From assembly GCF_902499175.1 (NCBI RefSeq), contig NZ_CABVQC010000036.1:1-64000 (forward strand): 64,000 bases of DNA. The letters run 5' to 3'. Shown here piece by piece: positions 25,785-35,177 of the stretch. The DNA comes from Burkholderia aenigmatica (GTDB taxonomy: Bacteria > Pseudomonadota > Gammaproteobacteria > Burkholderiales > Burkholderiaceae). Under the pieces are notes generated by a model, which was given only the letters and a program-made list of their open reading frames with translations, made no database searches and was not told the origin of the DNA. Made by a program: the position numbers and the translations under genes. Positions within the stretch are counted from its first letter, which is position 1. Every line of letters begins with the position of its first letter.

Positions 25785-26249
25785 TTACGCGTGCGGCCCG
25801 ATCCGCAGCGTCAGGATTTCGTCGCCCGCGTCGTCGAGCGTCCCCGTCGGCGTCCAGCCCAGATGCCGGTAGAACCCGTGCGAGCGCGATGCCGGATCGG
25901 TCGAGCACCCCAGGAACAATGACGTGAAACCGGTCGCCGCGAATGCGTCGATCACCTGCCGCAGCAGCCGCTTGCCGATCCCCGCCCCCTCGTACTCGGG
26001 CAAGATCGCGAGCACGACGATCTCGCCCGAGCCGGTGTCGCCGAAGCAATAGCCGACCATGCGCCCGTTCGCGCAGCAGACATGGCCCGAGAACAGGCCA
26101 TCCCGAATCCCGTCGCACCAGCTTTCGACGGTGATGCCGAGGTCGCGCAACTGCGCTTCGGTGAACGCGTTCTCGCGCGTCTTGCCGCGCAGTGCGATGC
26201 ACGCGGCCGCATCGTCGGGAACGGCCTCGCGCCAGGTGAGTTCAGTCAT
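25785..26249 (-). CDS. GNAT-family N-acetyltransferase
   Basis: The 154-aa protein has the GNAT acetyl-CoA binding loop LPEYEGAGIGKRLLRQVIDAF (in motif A) at about residues 84-104 and the C-terminal GFYRHLGW motif. It starts MTELTWREAVPDDA at 26249 and its first 8 nt overlap the end of speB, so it is translationally coupled to agmatinase. Acetylation of an amine such as putrescine, the product of agmatinase, is a reasonable guess. It is inference, because no polyamine-binding motif can be read. Confidence 0.85.
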   Translation of the reverse strand: MTELTWREAVPDDAAACIALRGKTRENAFTEAQLRDLGITVESWCDGIRDGLFSGHVCCANGRMVGYCFGDTGSGEIVVLAILPEYEGAGIGKRLLRQVIDAFAATGFTSLFLGCSTDPASRSHGFYRHLGWTPTGTLDDAGDEILTLRIGPHA

Positions 26250-27210
26250 CGTTCGATTTTTCCAGGATCCGCCGCCGGCGCGACGCATACAGGCAGATCA
26301 GCTCCAGCGCGATCGTCGCGCCGGCCAGCGACGTGATTTCCGCATGATCATACGGCGGCGACACTTCGACCACATCCATGCCGACCAGGTTGATGCCTTC
26401 CAGGTGACGCAGGATCTCGAACGCCTGATGGCTCGACAGCCCGCCCGAGACCGGCGTACCCGTGCCCGGCGCGAATGCCGGATCGAGGCAGTCGATGTCG
26501 AACGTCAGATACACGGGATGGTCGCCGACCCGCTCGCGAATGCGCGCGGCCACCGCCGCGGGCGTCGATGCATGCACCTGGCGCGCATCCTGGATATCGA
26601 AGCCCATCGGCTCGTCGTTGGTCGTCCGGATCCCGATCTGCGCCGACCGTTCGGGCACGACCCACCCTTCCCGCGCCGCGTGATAGAACATCGTGCCGTG
26701 ATCGATGCGCTTGACGTCGCGGTCGGGCCACGTGTCGGTATGCGCATCGAAATGCACGAGCGACAGCGGCCCGTGCACTTTCGCATGCGCCTTCAGCAGC
26801 GGATACGTGATGAAGTGATCGCCGCCGAGCGTCAGCATCGCGCAGCCGCGCGCGAGGATCGCATCGGCATGCCGCTCGATCGCGCCCGGCACCGATTCGG
26901 GCTGCCCGAGATCGAACGCGCAATCGCCGTAGTCGACCGCGGCCAGCACGTCGAACGGATCGAACGACCACGGCCACGGGAGCTCCCACGCGATGCCCGT
27001 GGATGCGATCCGCAGCCCGCGCGGGCCGAAGCGCGTGCCGGGCCGGTGCGACGCGGCGGAATCGAACGGCACGCCGGTGATCGCGAGGTCGACCCCTGCG
27101 AGGTCGCGGCTGAAACGCCGCCGCATGAAGCTCGTCGCGCCCGCGAAGGTCGGTTCGGCCTGCGTGCCGTAGAGGCTGTCGCGCGTGAAGGCGAAATCGT
27201 TCTGGCTCAT
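26242..27210 (-). CDS. speB: Agmatinase SpeB
   Basis: The 322-aa ureohydrolase has all manganese-binding motifs: GGDHFITYP, HFDAHTDTW and TFDIDCLDPAFAPG. Blocks such as DHGTMFY and VGMDVVEVSPPYD follow E. coli SpeB closely, so agmatine to putrescine plus urea is the best call. Guanidinobutyrase is a less likely alternative. The start at 27210 gives MSQNDFAFTRDS and is preferred over the Met at 27306. It overlaps the GNAT gene and is divergent from a LysR gene. Confidence 0.9.
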   Translation of the reverse strand: MSQNDFAFTRDSLYGTQAEPTFAGATSFMRRRFSRDLAGVDLAITGVPFDSAASHRPGTRFGPRGLRIASTGIAWELPWPWSFDPFDVLAAVDYGDCAFDLGQPESVPGAIERHADAILARGCAMLTLGGDHFITYPLLKAHAKVHGPLSLVHFDAHTDTWPDRDVKRIDHGTMFYHAAREGWVVPERSAQIGIRTTNDEPMGFDIQDARQVHASTPAAVAARIRERVGDHPVYLTFDIDCLDPAFAPGTGTPVSGGLSSHQAFEILRHLEGINLVGMDVVEVSPPYDHAEITSLAGATIALELICLYASRRRRILEKSNDD

Positions 27211-27358
27211 CGTCGGATTCCTGTCTGAAGGGGAACGGCCGCACGGCTGGCGACCTCGTGCCCGATTCTGCCGCGACGGCATCCGACGAAAAATATGAAC
27301 TAACATAAGCCGACTTCACGAAATGCGATGTATCGCCATGCTGACCCGATTGAGAGAC

Positions 27359-28255
27359 ATGGATTTGCAGCTGCTGCGGCTCTTTCTGACGATCGTCGAA
27401 AGCGGCGGCTTCAGCGCCGCGCAGGGCACGCTCGGGATGGCGCCTTCGACGATCAGCACGCAAATGGCCAAGCTCGAGACGCGTCTGGGGTTCCGGGTGT
27501 GCGATCGCGGCAAGAGCGGCTTCCGGCTGACGCCGAAGGGCGAACGCGTGCTGCAGTCGACGCGGCGGCTCCTGCACGCGATGGACGTGTTCACGCGCGA
27601 TACGCAGCACGTGTCGGGCACGTTGCTCGGCGAACTGCGCATCGGGCTGTCCGAGCGGCTCGCACCGGACATCGTCGAATCGATCGCGGCGGCCGTCGGC
27701 GGCTTCCGCGAACGGGCGCCGGACGTGCTGATCGAAATGGTCGCGAACCCGCCCGACGAACTGGAGCGCAGGCTGCTGAAAGGCGAACTGCAACTCGCGA
27801 TCGGCTACTTTTCCGGCCACCAGGCCGGCCTGCACTACACGCCGCTGTTCGTCGAGCACCAGTCGCTGCACTGCGGTGCCCGGCATCCGCTGTTTGCGAA
27901 GAAAACCGTGTCGATCAACGACATCGCCGGCGCGAGCAACGTCGCACGGCTCTACAAGACGAACGCGTCGGGTGCGGCGCCGCGCAACGCGCAGCCGACC
28001 GCGTTCTCCGAAAACGTCGATGCCGACGTGATCTTCATCCTGTCCGGCGCGCACGTCGGCTTCCTGCCCGACCACGTCGCGGCGCCGTGGGTTGCCACGG
28101 GGAAGATGCGCCGGCTGCTCGCGAGCAAGCTGAGCCATACGGTCGAATTCCAGCTCGCGACACCGAGGAACTGCGACGGCAGCGAAGCGCTGGAGGCGTT
28201 CGCGGCAGCGCTCGCCGAACAGTTCGGTGGGCTCGACGGTTTCGCGGGTCAGTGA
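27359..28255 (+). CDS. LysR-family transcriptional regulator (divergent from speB)
   Basis: The 298-aa LysR protein starts MDLQLLRLFLTIVESGGFSA, with HTH at about residues 1-58 (QGTLGMAPSTISTQMAKLETRLG). I chose the ATG at 27359 because GAGAG lies a few bases before it and it gives the standard LysR N-terminus. In-frame ATGs at 27323 and 27338 would add up to 12 residues. It is divergent from speB and probably regulates agmatine use. Confidence 0.85.
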   Translation: MDLQLLRLFLTIVESGGFSAAQGTLGMAPSTISTQMAKLETRLGFRVCDRGKSGFRLTPKGERVLQSTRRLLHAMDVFTRDTQHVSGTLLGELRIGLSERLAPDIVESIAAAVGGFRERAPDVLIEMVANPPDELERRLLKGELQLAIGYFSGHQAGLHYTPLFVEHQSLHCGARHPLFAKKTVSINDIAGASNVARLYKTNASGAAPRNAQPTAFSENVDADVIFILSGAHVGFLPDHVAAPWVATGKMRRLLASKLSHTVEFQLATPRNCDGSEALEAFAAALAEQFGGLDGFAGQ

Positions 28256-28279
28256 CCGGCGCGGGCCATCCGTTTTACG

Positions 28280-28909
28280 TCAGGCGAGCTGGTCCGACGC
28301 GATGACCTGCACGCCCGGCCGCGCGTCGATTGCCGCGTCGAGCATCGCGCGGGCGATCCGCGACGCGGGATTCACGCGCCACTTCGCCGGCAACACGGGT
28401 CGGGCCAGGTTCAACGCGACCACCAGCAGCCGCTCGCCGAACCTGAATTCGTCGCGGCTGCCGCCGATCAGGCCGGGCCGCACATACGTGAGCGACGCGA
28501 ACCCGACGCCGGCAAGCGCCTGCTCGACCTCGCCTTTTACGCGGTTGTAGAAGATGCGCGACGCCGGATCCGCGCCGAGTGCGGAGTTCAGCACGTAAGC
28601 CGGCGTGCCGTGGCGATGCGCGAGCCGCGCGACCGCGAGCGGATAGTCGTGGTCGACGCGCTGGAATGCCGCCTTCGAGCCGGCCGCCCGCATCGTGGTG
28701 CCGAGCGTGCAGATCACGGCATCGGCGTGCCACCAGTCGGCCGCATTGGGCAGATGATCGAAATCGACCTCGAGCGCGCGCATCTTCGGGTGCGGCGACA
28801 ACGGGCGGCGCGCGAGGACGATCACCTGATCGACCCGCGCATCGGCGAGCGCGACTTCGAGGACGTGGCGCCCGACGAGCCCGGTCGCGCCGACGAGCAG
28901 CAATTTCAT
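28280..28909 (-). CDS. NAD(P)-binding atypical short-chain dehydrogenase (epimerase/NmrA-like)
   Basis: The 209-aa protein opens with MKLLLVGATGLVGRHVLEVAL, a GxxGxxG Rossmann motif. The later YNRVKGEVEQAL and YVRPGLIGGSRDEFR segments are those of small NAD(P)-binding sensor or epimerase-like proteins (HTATIP2/YbjT group). It may be an oxidoreductase or a redox sensor without activity. The frame extends to 29425, but only the segment from 28909 matches the family. It is a single gene convergent with the LysR gene. Confidence 0.82.
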   Translation of the reverse strand: MKLLLVGATGLVGRHVLEVALADARVDQVIVLARRPLSPHPKMRALEVDFDHLPNAADWWHADAVICTLGTTMRAAGSKAAFQRVDHDYPLAVARLAHRHGTPAYVLNSALGADPASRIFYNRVKGEVEQALAGVGFASLTYVRPGLIGGSRDEFRFGERLLVVALNLARPVLPAKWRVNPASRIARAMLDAAIDARPGVQVIASDQLA

Positions 28910-29055
28910 ATCCGGTTCTTCCGTGTGGAGCCTGGGCCGGCGGGCGCGAACGGCCCGCTTTCCAGCTTCCTGCATGATCGTCGGCCACCTCGGCGCCGGC
29001 AACCTTTCAACATCTCTAAAAGTTACAGGACACGCTTGTTTCGGTGCGCAGCCCG

Positions 29056-30081
29056 CTATGACCGTGCCGTCTCCTGGCGCGACAGGCTCGGCGCGACACC
29101 CGTCCAGCGCTTGTACGCCTGCGAGAATGACGACATGTCGCTGAATCCCAGTTCCTGCGCGATTTCCTTGATCGACAGCCGCCCTTCGGCAATCAACGCC
29201 TGCGCGCGGGTCTTGCGCACCGTGCTCGAAATATCCCGAAAGCACGCGCCCTCTTCCTGCAGCCGGCGCTTCAACGTGCGCTCGCTCGTGTTGAGCAGCG
29301 TCGCGATGTCCTTCAACTGCGGCGGCCGGTCGAACGGGCGCGTGGCCAGGTATTCGTTGAGGAACGATACGAGGTCGACGCGCGTCCGCCGGCGCGTGAC
29401 CAGCTCGGCACACATGCGCTCGCACATCGCCGCGGTCGCGGCATTCGCCTGCGGCAACGGCCGCTCGAGATGCGCATGCTCGAACGTGAGCGTGCTGGCG
29501 GGCTGGCCGTGCCGGATCCTCGCGCCCAGCACCGGCTGCGTCGGGTCAGGGCCGGGGCCGGGGCCATACGCGAGGTCGAACGTCGCGAGCTCGAACGCGC
29601 TGCCGATCACGTCGCACAGCACGCGGCACGTCGCGCCCATCGCACGCTCGACGAAAAAGCGCTGCACGTCCGCGGCGAGCTCCGGCGATGCGTCGAACCG
29701 AATTGCGTCGTGCGGCCCGACCCGGCGGAACGTCATCCCGACGAACGTATAGGTCAACGCCAGGTAGCGGCCCGCGAGCGCGACCGCGTCCATGCCGGTC
29801 GCGCTGCTCAGGAGCCCGTACCCGAGCAGCCCGTACGCCGAAAGCTGGTACGACAGGCCGACCTTGAGGCCGACGCCGGCCTCGCCGGCGGTCAAATCGA
29901 GCAGGTTCGACGCAACGGCCAGCTCCTGCGCGGCCAGCACCGTGAAATCCGGGTCGGCGAGCTGCTTCAGGGTGAGCTGCGCCCCCTTGAGCAACGCCTG
30001 CGGCGCGATCTTGCGGTCGCGCCCGAATTCGATCATCAGCAGGACGGAAGCCGGACTGCGGGCAAAGTTCCAGACATTCAT
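29056..30081 (-). CDS. AraC-family transcriptional regulator
   Basis: The 341-aa protein has an N-terminal effector region of the Arabinose_bd type (about residues 20-210) seen in regulators like OruR and the AraC activators of lipid or amine use. A C-terminal AraC double HTH follows (about residues 240-335: LKDIATLLNTSERTLKRRLQEEG, IKEIAQELGFSDMSSFSQAYKRWTG in parts). It is divergent from a secreted alpha/beta hydrolase gene, its likely target. Confidence 0.88.
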   Translation of the reverse strand: MNVWNFARSPASVLLMIEFGRDRKIAPQALLKGAQLTLKQLADPDFTVLAAQELAVASNLLDLTAGEAGVGLKVGLSYQLSAYGLLGYGLLSSATGMDAVALAGRYLALTYTFVGMTFRRVGPHDAIRFDASPELAADVQRFFVERAMGATCRVLCDVIGSAFELATFDLAYGPGPGPDPTQPVLGARIRHGQPASTLTFEHAHLERPLPQANAATAAMCERMCAELVTRRRTRVDLVSFLNEYLATRPFDRPPQLKDIATLLNTSERTLKRRLQEEGACFRDISSTVRKTRAQALIAEGRLSIKEIAQELGFSDMSSFSQAYKRWTGVAPSLSRQETARS

Positions 30082-30201
30082 CAGACGCCTCTCGACGTGG
30101 GTTGGCCTAGATTCTAAAGCGGTTGGCCTGCCCCAGCATGGATCGCACGAGCCCGCGCGCCGATGATGAACGACATCGCAACCCCCACGGCGTCAATCAC
30201 C

Positions 30202-31302
30202 ATGAAGCGCTCTTCACTCTTTCGCCCGGCCTGCACGTTATTGCTGGCCGCCGGCCTGACGGGCGCACCGCTCGCACCGGCGCGGGCCGACGATGCCGTT
30301 TCGCCCATTCCACCGGAGTCCGCCACCATGCCCAAGACCTACGCAGACCAGCCCGTCTGGCGCGACATGCAGAAATTCCTTCCGACCGATTTCCAGTGGA
30401 AAGACGGCCAGCAACCGACGGAAGAATGGTGGTCGTGGCACGGCCATCGCATGCATCTCGACACGTACCGCAACCCGCAAGCTCGGGTGAAGGTGATCCT
30501 GTTTCACGGCGTGGGCACCAACGGCCGGCAGATGTCGATGATCCTCGGCGAGCAACTGGCGCGCCGCGGCTACGAAACGATCGCGGTCGACATGCCCGAA
30601 TACGGAATGACCGAGGTCGCCAGGGGCGCGCTGGTTCGCTATGACGACTGGGTGCGCGCCGGCAGCGATCTGATCGACGCGGAGCGCGCGAAGGACGACC
30701 GGCCGATCGTGCTCTACGGGCTGAGCGCGGGCGGCATGCTCACGTATCACGTGGCCGCGCTGAACGGCAAGGTCGCGGGCATCGTCGGCATGACCTTCCT
30801 CGACCAGCGCCTGCAGCAAGTGCGCGACGAAACCGCGCGCAACGTGTTCATGAGCCGCGTCGGCGGCACGATGATGCATCTCACCGCGATGACGCCGCTG
30901 AAATCGATGCGCGTGCCGATGACGCTCGCCAGCAAGATGTCCGCGCTCGTCAACGACCCGGATGCGCTGAAGGTGTGGCTGTCCGATCGCACCTCCGCCG
31001 GCAACGCGATGACGATCGCGTTTCTCGATTCCTACATGTCGTACCGGCCGGCGGTCGAGCCGGAGGATTTTGCCGTGTGCCCGATCCTGCTCACGCAACC
31101 GGCCGCGGACCGCTGGACGCCGCTGCACCTGAGCGAACCGTTCCTGCAACGCGTGCGGAAGGTGCCGGTGAAGGTCGTCATGCTGGACAACGCGGGCCAC
31201 TATCCGCTCGAGCAACCGGGGCTGTCGCAGATGGTCGAGGCGATCGATGCGTTCTATCGCGAGGTGACGGCGCAACGCGTCGACCTCCGCGCGCCGTCCT
31301 GA
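30202..31302 (+). CDS. Secreted alpha/beta-hydrolase
   Basis: The 366-aa protein has a signal peptide (MKRSSLFRPACTLLLAAG.. APARA). It carries a serine hydrolase elbow (YGLSAGGML), an oxyanion stretch FHGVGTNGRQM, and a C-terminal catalytic His in DNAGHYPLEQPG. It is probably a periplasmic or secreted esterase or lipase-like enzyme with unknown substrate. An ATG at 30163 in the same frame would add 13 residues before the signal peptide, so the 30202 start is favoured. It is divergent from an AraC regulator and ends before a strong hairpin. Confidence 0.82.
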   Translation: MKRSSLFRPACTLLLAAGLTGAPLAPARADDAVSPIPPESATMPKTYADQPVWRDMQKFLPTDFQWKDGQQPTEEWWSWHGHRMHLDTYRNPQARVKVILFHGVGTNGRQMSMILGEQLARRGYETIAVDMPEYGMTEVARGALVRYDDWVRAGSDLIDAERAKDDRPIVLYGLSAGGMLTYHVAALNGKVAGIVGMTFLDQRLQQVRDETARNVFMSRVGGTMMHLTAMTPLKSMRVPMTLASKMSALVNDPDALKVWLSDRTSAGNAMTIAFLDSYMSYRPAVEPEDFAVCPILLTQPAADRWTPLHLSEPFLQRVRKVPVKVVMLDNAGHYPLEQPGLSQMVEAIDAFYREVTAQRVDLRAPS

Positions 31303-31346
31303 CGAATCGTGCACGCGCCGGTGCGAAAGCCGGCACGGCAAAAGGA

Positions 31347-31381
31347 AAGCCGCCGATGCGCACGTTGCGCATCGGCGGCTT
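31347..31381. terminator. 16-bp perfect hairpin between convergent genes
   Basis: Arms AAGCCGCCGATGCGCA and TGCGCATCGGCGGCTT enclose a three-base loop (CGT). The outer AA/TT pairs make it usable from both strands, although there is no long T-run. It lies between the hydrolase and lpdV stop codons. Confidence 0.75.
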
Positions 31382-31401
31382 CGTGTCACGCGCGATGCGC
31401 G

Positions 31402-32793
31402 TCAGACGTGCAACGCGTGCCCCAGCGCGCGCAGCGCGGCTTCCTGCAGCGCTTCGCCGAGCGTCGGGTGCGCATGGATCGTGCCGCCGATGTCCTCCAG
31501 CCGCGCGCCCATCTCCAGCGACTGCGAGAACGCCGCAGCCAGCTCCGACACGCCGCGCCCGACCGCCTGCCAGCCGACGATCAGATGGTTGTCGCGCCGT
31601 GCGACGACGCGAACGAAGCCGTCGGTCGCCTGCAGCGTCATCGCACGCCCGTTCGCCGCGAACGGGAACGACGCGCTCACGCAATCGACATCGGCCGCAC
31701 GCGCGTCGTCCGGCGACCAGCCGGCCGTGACGATCTCCGGATCGGTGAAGCACACGGCCGGGATCGACGCGGGCATGAACTTGCGCCGCTTGCCGGCGAT
31801 CAGCTCGGCCACCATTTCGCCTTGTGCCATCGCACGATGCGCGAGCATCGGCTCCCCGGCGACATCGCCGATCGCCCAGACGTTGCGCATCGACGTCCGG
31901 CATTCGTCGTCGATCCACAGCGCGCGACCATTGCGATCGAGCGGCAGCGACTCGAGCCCGAAGCCGTCGACGCGCGGCCGGCGGCCCACCGCGACCAGCA
32001 CGCGATCGGCCGGCAGCGTCTGCTCCGCGCCGTCGGCGGCCTGCACGCGCACCGCGCCGTGTTCCGCGAGCCCGAGCACCTTGTGACCGAGCAACAGCCG
32101 CACGCCCAGCCGCGCGAGCGAATCGGCAACCGGCCGCGCGAGTTCGGCATCGTATGCGGGCAACACGCGCTCCGCCGCCTCGACGACGCTCACGTCGACG
32201 CCGAGCTTGCGATAGACGATCCCGAGTTCAAGCCCGATATACCCGGCTCCGACGACGACCAGCCGCTTCGGCAACGTCTCGGGCGACAGCGCTTCGGTGG
32301 ACGACACGACATGCCCGCCGAACGGCATCGACGGCAGCGCGACCGGTTCGGAACCGGTCGCGAGCAACAGGTGCTCGCAGCTGATTCGCGTCGTGTGGCC
32401 GCCGCCGACGACGTCGACGGTCTTGCCGTCGACCACCTGCGCATCGCCGTGCAGCACGCGCACGCCGTTCTTCTTGAGCAGTGCGCCGACGCCGCGCGTC
32501 AGCCGGTCGACGATGCCGTCTTTCCATGCAACGCTTTTCGCGATGTCGATCTCGGGCGTGCGCACGCGGATCCCGAGCGCGCCCTCGCCCGCGTGGCCGC
32601 GGGCCTGTTCGAATGCGTCGGCCACGTGGATCAGCGCCTTCGACGGAATGCAGCCGATGTTCAGGCAGGTGCCGCCGAGCCGGTCGCGCTCGACGAGCAC
32701 GGTCGGAATGCCGAGCTGGCCGGCGCGAATCGCGGCGACGTAACCGCCCGGGCCGCCGCCGATCACGAGCAGCGTGGTGTGTTCGTTCTTCAT
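31402..32793 (-). CDS. lpdV: Dihydrolipoyl dehydrogenase (E3) of the branched-chain oxoacid dehydrogenase
   Basis: The 463-aa flavoprotein has an N-terminal FAD motif VIGGGPGGYVAA, a redox-active disulfide GGTCLNIGCIPSK (Cys43 and Cys48), an NAD-binding GAGYIGLELG, and a C-terminal IHAHPTLGEA with the active-site His and Glu. It reoxidises dihydrolipoamide on BkdB. It is the last gene of the bkd operon, 7 nt after bkdB, so it is the dedicated E3 (LpdV type) and not the general one. Confidence 0.93.
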   Translation of the reverse strand: MKNEHTTLLVIGGGPGGYVAAIRAGQLGIPTVLVERDRLGGTCLNIGCIPSKALIHVADAFEQARGHAGEGALGIRVRTPEIDIAKSVAWKDGIVDRLTRGVGALLKKNGVRVLHGDAQVVDGKTVDVVGGGHTTRISCEHLLLATGSEPVALPSMPFGGHVVSSTEALSPETLPKRLVVVGAGYIGLELGIVYRKLGVDVSVVEAAERVLPAYDAELARPVADSLARLGVRLLLGHKVLGLAEHGAVRVQAADGAEQTLPADRVLVAVGRRPRVDGFGLESLPLDRNGRALWIDDECRTSMRNVWAIGDVAGEPMLAHRAMAQGEMVAELIAGKRRKFMPASIPAVCFTDPEIVTAGWSPDDARAADVDCVSASFPFAANGRAMTLQATDGFVRVVARRDNHLIVGWQAVGRGVSELAAAFSQSLEMGARLEDIGGTIHAHPTLGEALQEAALRALGHALHV

Positions 32794-32800
32794 TGCGTTA

Positions 32801-34129
32801 TCACTCCACGAACAGCAGTGCGGGGCGCTCGAGCACCGCGCGCACGGCCTGGATGAATTCGGCCGCGTCCGCGCCGTCGACGACGCGATGGTCGAACGAC
32901 GACGACAGGTTCATCATCTTGCGCGCGACCACTGCGCCGTCGCGGATCATCGGCCGCTCGACGATCCGGTTCACGCCGACGATGCCGACCTCGGGATGAT
33001 TGATGACCGGCGTCGACACGATGCCGCCGAGCGCGCCGAGGCTCGAAATCGTGATCGTCGAACCGCTCAACTCGTCGCGCTGCGCGCGGTTCGTGCGCAC
33101 GGCGTCCGCGAGCCGCGCGATTTCGGCGGAGATCGACCACACGTCGCGCGCTTCGGCATGACGCAGCACGGGCACGGTCAGGCCGCCGTCCGTCTGGGTT
33201 GCGACGCCCATGTGCACCGCACCGTAGCGCGTGACGACACCCGCTTCGTCGTCGAAGCGCGCGTTGATCTGCGGGAAGTCGCGCAACGCGATCACCATCG
33301 CCCGGATCAGCAGCGGCAGCGGCGTGAGCTTGCCGCGCGCGTCGCCGTGGCGGCGATTCAGTTCCGTACGCAGCGATTCGAGCTCGGTGACGTCGATCTC
33401 CTCGACGTAGCTGAAGTGCGGAATGCGGCGCTTCGCTTCCTGCATCTTGCGCGCGATCGCGCGCCGCAGGCCGATCACCGGTACGTCGGTCTCGTCGTTG
33501 CGTTCGCCATAGCCATGCGCGTGCGATCCGCGCACCGCACCGCTACCGGTGCCCGCATACGCATCGAGGTCCGCGTGCAGGATCCGCCCGGCTTCACCGG
33601 TGCCGCGCACATAGCGCAGCTCGACGCCCATGTCCCATGCGCGCTGACGCACGGCCGGCGACGCGAGCGGCCGTTCGCCCGGCGCGAGCGCCGCGCGCGG
33701 CGGCACAACGTGCTCCGTGCGCTCGGCGTGTTTCGCGCGACGTGGCTCCGCGGGTGCGTGCTTCGCCGCCGGCTTGGCGAGCGATTCCGCCGGCGCGTCG
33801 GCCACGGCCTTCGACGGCGCGGCCGCGACCGGTGCGGTTTCTACCTTTGATTCTCGCACCGGTGCGCCGGCCTTCAGGTTGCCGTCGCCTTCGACCTCGA
33901 GGCGAATCAGCTCGCTGCCGACCGCCATCATCTCGCCGATCCGGCCGCCGAGTTCGAGCACCTTGCCCGTCACCGGCGACGGAATCTCGACCGCCGCCTT
34001 GTCGGTCATCACATCGGCGAGCGGCTGGTCTTCCTTGATCGTCTGCCCGACTTCCACGTGCCAGGCCACCAGCTCGACCTCGGCAATCCCTTCGCCGATA
34101 TCCGGCATCTTGATGACATGAATCCCCAT
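32801..34129 (-). CDS. bkdB: Branched-chain 2-oxoacid dehydrogenase E2 (lipoyl transacylase) BkdB
   Basis: The 442-aa protein has one lipoyl domain (residues about 1-80, lipoyl lysine K44 in MTDKAAVEI). A Pro/Ala/Lys linker leads to a peripheral-subunit-binding domain (about 150-190: ASPAVRQRAWDMGVELRYVRGTGEAGRI in parts). The C-terminal acyltransferase domain ends with SSSFDHRVVDGADA (catalytic His about 414, Asp about 418). It moves the acyl group from E1 to CoA. It lies 1 nt after bkdA2. Confidence 0.95.
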   Translation of the reverse strand: MGIHVIKMPDIGEGIAEVELVAWHVEVGQTIKEDQPLADVMTDKAAVEIPSPVTGKVLELGGRIGEMMAVGSELIRLEVEGDGNLKAGAPVRESKVETAPVAAAPSKAVADAPAESLAKPAAKHAPAEPRRAKHAERTEHVVPPRAALAPGERPLASPAVRQRAWDMGVELRYVRGTGEAGRILHADLDAYAGTGSGAVRGSHAHGYGERNDETDVPVIGLRRAIARKMQEAKRRIPHFSYVEEIDVTELESLRTELNRRHGDARGKLTPLPLLIRAMVIALRDFPQINARFDDEAGVVTRYGAVHMGVATQTDGGLTVPVLRHAEARDVWSISAEIARLADAVRTNRAQRDELSGSTITISSLGALGGIVSTPVINHPEVGIVGVNRIVERPMIRDGAVVARKMMNLSSSFDHRVVDGADAAEFIQAVRAVLERPALLFVE

Positions 34130-34130
34130 C

Positions 34131-35177
34131 TCAGGCCTCCATCACGCGTCGCAATGCTTCACCGACCCGGGCCGGGCCCGGAAAGTACGCCCACTCCTGC
34201 GCATGCGGATACGGCGTATCCCAGCCCGTCGTGCGCTCGACCGGCGCCTCGAGGTGGTAGAAGCAATGTTCCTGGACCAGCGACACCAGTTCCGCTCCGT
34301 AACCGCAGGTACGCGTCGCCTCGTGCACCACGACGCAGCGTCCGGTCTTGCGCACCGACGCGACGATCGTGTCGAGGTCGAGCGGCCACAGCGTGCGCAG
34401 GTCGATCACCTCCGCGTCGATGCCCGTCTCCTCGGCTGCGGCAAGCGACACGTGCACCGTGGTGCCGTAGGTCAGCACGGTCACGTCGTTGCCGGGCCGC
34501 ACCACGGCGGCCGTATCGAGCGGCACCGTGTAGTAGCCCTCGGGCACCGCGCTGGCCGGATGCTTGAGCCACGACGTGACGGGCCGATCGTGATGGCCGT
34601 CGAACGGCCCGTTGTACAGCCGCTTCGGCTCGAGGAAGATCACCGGATCGTCGTTCTCGATCGATGCGATCAAGAGCCCTTTCGCGTCGTACGGATTCGA
34701 CGGCATCACCGTGCGCAGCCCGCACACCTGCGTGAACATCGCCTCCGGGCTCTGGCTGTGCGTCTGGCCGCCGTAGATCCCGCCGCCGCAGGGCATGCGG
34801 ATCGTCATCGGTGCGATGAACTGGCCGGCCGACCGATAGCGCAGCCGCGCGCCTTCCGACACGATCTGGTCGGATGCCGGGTAGAAATAATCGGCAAACT
34901 GAATCTCGCACACCGGGCGCAGCCCGTACGCGCCCATCCCCACTGCCGCGCCGACGATCCCGCTTTCGGAGATCGGCGCATCGAACACGCGCGACTTGCC
35001 GTATTTGTTCTGCAGTCCTTCGGTACAGCGGAACACGCCGCCGAAATAGCCGACGTCCTGCCCGAACACGACCACGTCGCTGTCGCGCCCGAGCATCACG
35101 TCCATCGCCGAGCGCAGCGCCTGGATCATCGTCATCGGCTGCGTTGCCGTGCCTGTCTCTTGTTGCGCCATGATCAC
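34131..35177 (-). CDS. bkdA2: Branched-chain 2-oxoacid dehydrogenase E1 beta BkdA2
   Basis: The 348-aa protein (from the GTG at 35177) or 346 aa (from the ATG at 35171) is almost block-for-block like Pseudomonas BkdA2, for example DVVVFGQDVGYFGGVFRCTEG and RMPCGGGIYGGQTHSQSPE. The GTG overlaps the bkdA1 stop and the ATG is two bases past it. Either is workable and the ATG is the more usual codon. With BkdA1 it forms the thiamine-diphosphate decarboxylase that acts on the 2-oxo acids of valine, leucine and isoleucine. Confidence 0.95.
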   Translation of the reverse strand: MIMAQQETGTATQPMTMIQALRSAMDVMLGRDSDVVVFGQDVGYFGGVFRCTEGLQNKYGKSRVFDAPISESGIVGAAVGMGAYGLRPVCEIQFADYFYPASDQIVSEGARLRYRSAGQFIAPMTIRMPCGGGIYGGQTHSQSPEAMFTQVCGLRTVMPSNPYDAKGLLIASIENDDPVIFLEPKRLYNGPFDGHHDRPVTSWLKHPASAVPEGYYTVPLDTAAVVRPGNDVTVLTYGTTVHVSLAAAEETGIDAEVIDLRTLWPLDLDTIVASVRKTGRCVVVHEATRTCGYGAELVSLVQEHCFYHLEAPVERTTGWDTPYPHAQEWAYFPGPARVGEALRRVMEA

